Below are positions 63,863 to 64,000 of a DNA stretch of 64,000 bases, one piece after another. A program made the position numbers and the translations under genes. Within the stretch, counting starts at the first letter, position 1, and each line of letters begins with the position of its first letter. The stretch comes from Novosphingobium jiangmenense (GTDB lineage: Bacteria; Pseudomonadota; Alphaproteobacteria; Sphingomonadales; Sphingomonadaceae). The stretch lies in the NCBI RefSeq assembly GCF_015694345.1, contig NZ_JADQDC010000007.1, positions 144,468-208,467 on the forward strand. Reading direction: 5' to 3'. The notes beneath the pieces were generated by a model, which searched no databases, had not been told where the DNA came from, and saw only the letters and a list, made by a program, of their open reading frames with translations.

Positions 63863-63882
63863 GTCATCCCGGACTTGACCCG
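63863..63882. repeat. REP-like palindrome at the insertion-sequence border
   Basis: GTCATCCCGGACTTGACCCGGG carries the CCCGGACTTGA(T/C)CCGGG core also seen at 38368-38450. It directly abuts the transposase gene that runs off the right edge. Confidence 0.7.
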
Positions 63883-64000
63883 GGTGTGGATTCACATCCG
63901 AAGTGCAACGGGTTGAATGTTTCGGCTGGAGTTTTGAAGCCGAGGCATTTTCTGGGCGTGTTGTTGTAGTTGGCGAGGATGGCATCGAGTTGCTGTTGGG
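63864..64000 (-). mobile_element. IS30-type transposase, C-terminal end, cut by window edge
   Basis: On the minus strand the frame encodes QQQLDAILANYNNTPRKCLGFKTPAETF and runs to a stop at 63864-63866 inside the neighbouring palindrome. TPRKCLGFKTPAE is the conserved C-terminal segment of IS30-family transposases. Only the last about 44 residues lie in the window; the other end of the element is outside. Confidence 0.75.

Noticed and set aside
1..64000. CRISPR array, rRNA operon or replication origin
   Set aside because: No regularly spaced direct repeats, no rRNA sequence and no DnaA-box cluster were noticed.

Overview
The window reads as alphaproteobacterial DNA, most likely from a sphingomonad (Novosphingobium/Sphingobium-like). 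The basis is high-GC core genes, many TonB-dependent receptors, a fused ThiS-ThiG, a MerC-domain gene beside ctaA, and intergenic REP-like palindromes of the type common in this group. Genus is an inference from gene content; no rRNA is present.

Positions 1-29669 look like an integrated mobile island. Positions 1-6382 hold an unusual cassette: a GHKL ATPase (cut by the left edge), a sigma-70-like protein, a second paralogous GHKL ATPase and a DruA-like (DUF4338) protein. It resembles an anti-phage defence or MORC/MutL-type system and is the best candidate for something undescribed. Positions 6612-16196 hold a Trb-type mating-pair-formation operon (trbB-C-D-E-J-K-L-F-G-I plus a DUF2274 gene). 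This is the usual order in integrative conjugative elements, but traG and a relaxase are not seen here. Positions 16184-29243 hold a catabolic block of visibly lower GC. Nitrilase and aldoxime dehydratase run rightward. An AraC-type regulator, TonB receptor, MBL-fold hydrolase, FAD monooxygenase, DUF2783 protein, VOC protein, fumarylacetoacetase-like protein, maleylacetoacetate isomerase-like protein, succinyl-CoA:3-ketoacid CoA-transferase and LysR regulator run leftward. Together they suggest aldoxime -> nitrile -> acid -> hydroxylated ring -> ring cleavage -> isomerase/hydrolase -> acetoacetate activation, although no HmgA-type homogentisate dioxygenase is present.

The island ends at a tRNA-Gly(GCC) gene (29670-29744, minus strand) whose 3' end faces the island, as expected for tRNA-targeted integration.

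From about 29.9 kb to 63.8 kb the genes look like core chromosome: CnoX-type thioredoxin, Lon-N domain protein, MarC, FolD, YggT, ArgB, queuosine-precursor transporter, NupC, nucleosidase, MutS, malic enzyme, ThiSG, MerC, CtaA, CutA, L13/S9, ClcA, HPP protein, YedK/HMCES, class II aldolase, an orphan 2Fe-2S protein, siderophore receptor, ArsC-like reductase, M14 peptidase, two DUF4136-like proteins, GalE, L36 and a HAD hydrolase. Predicted Zur and Fur operators, a strong UUCG terminator after rpsI and six REP-like palindromic spacers are present. The right edge cuts an IS30-type transposase abutting one of those palindromes.
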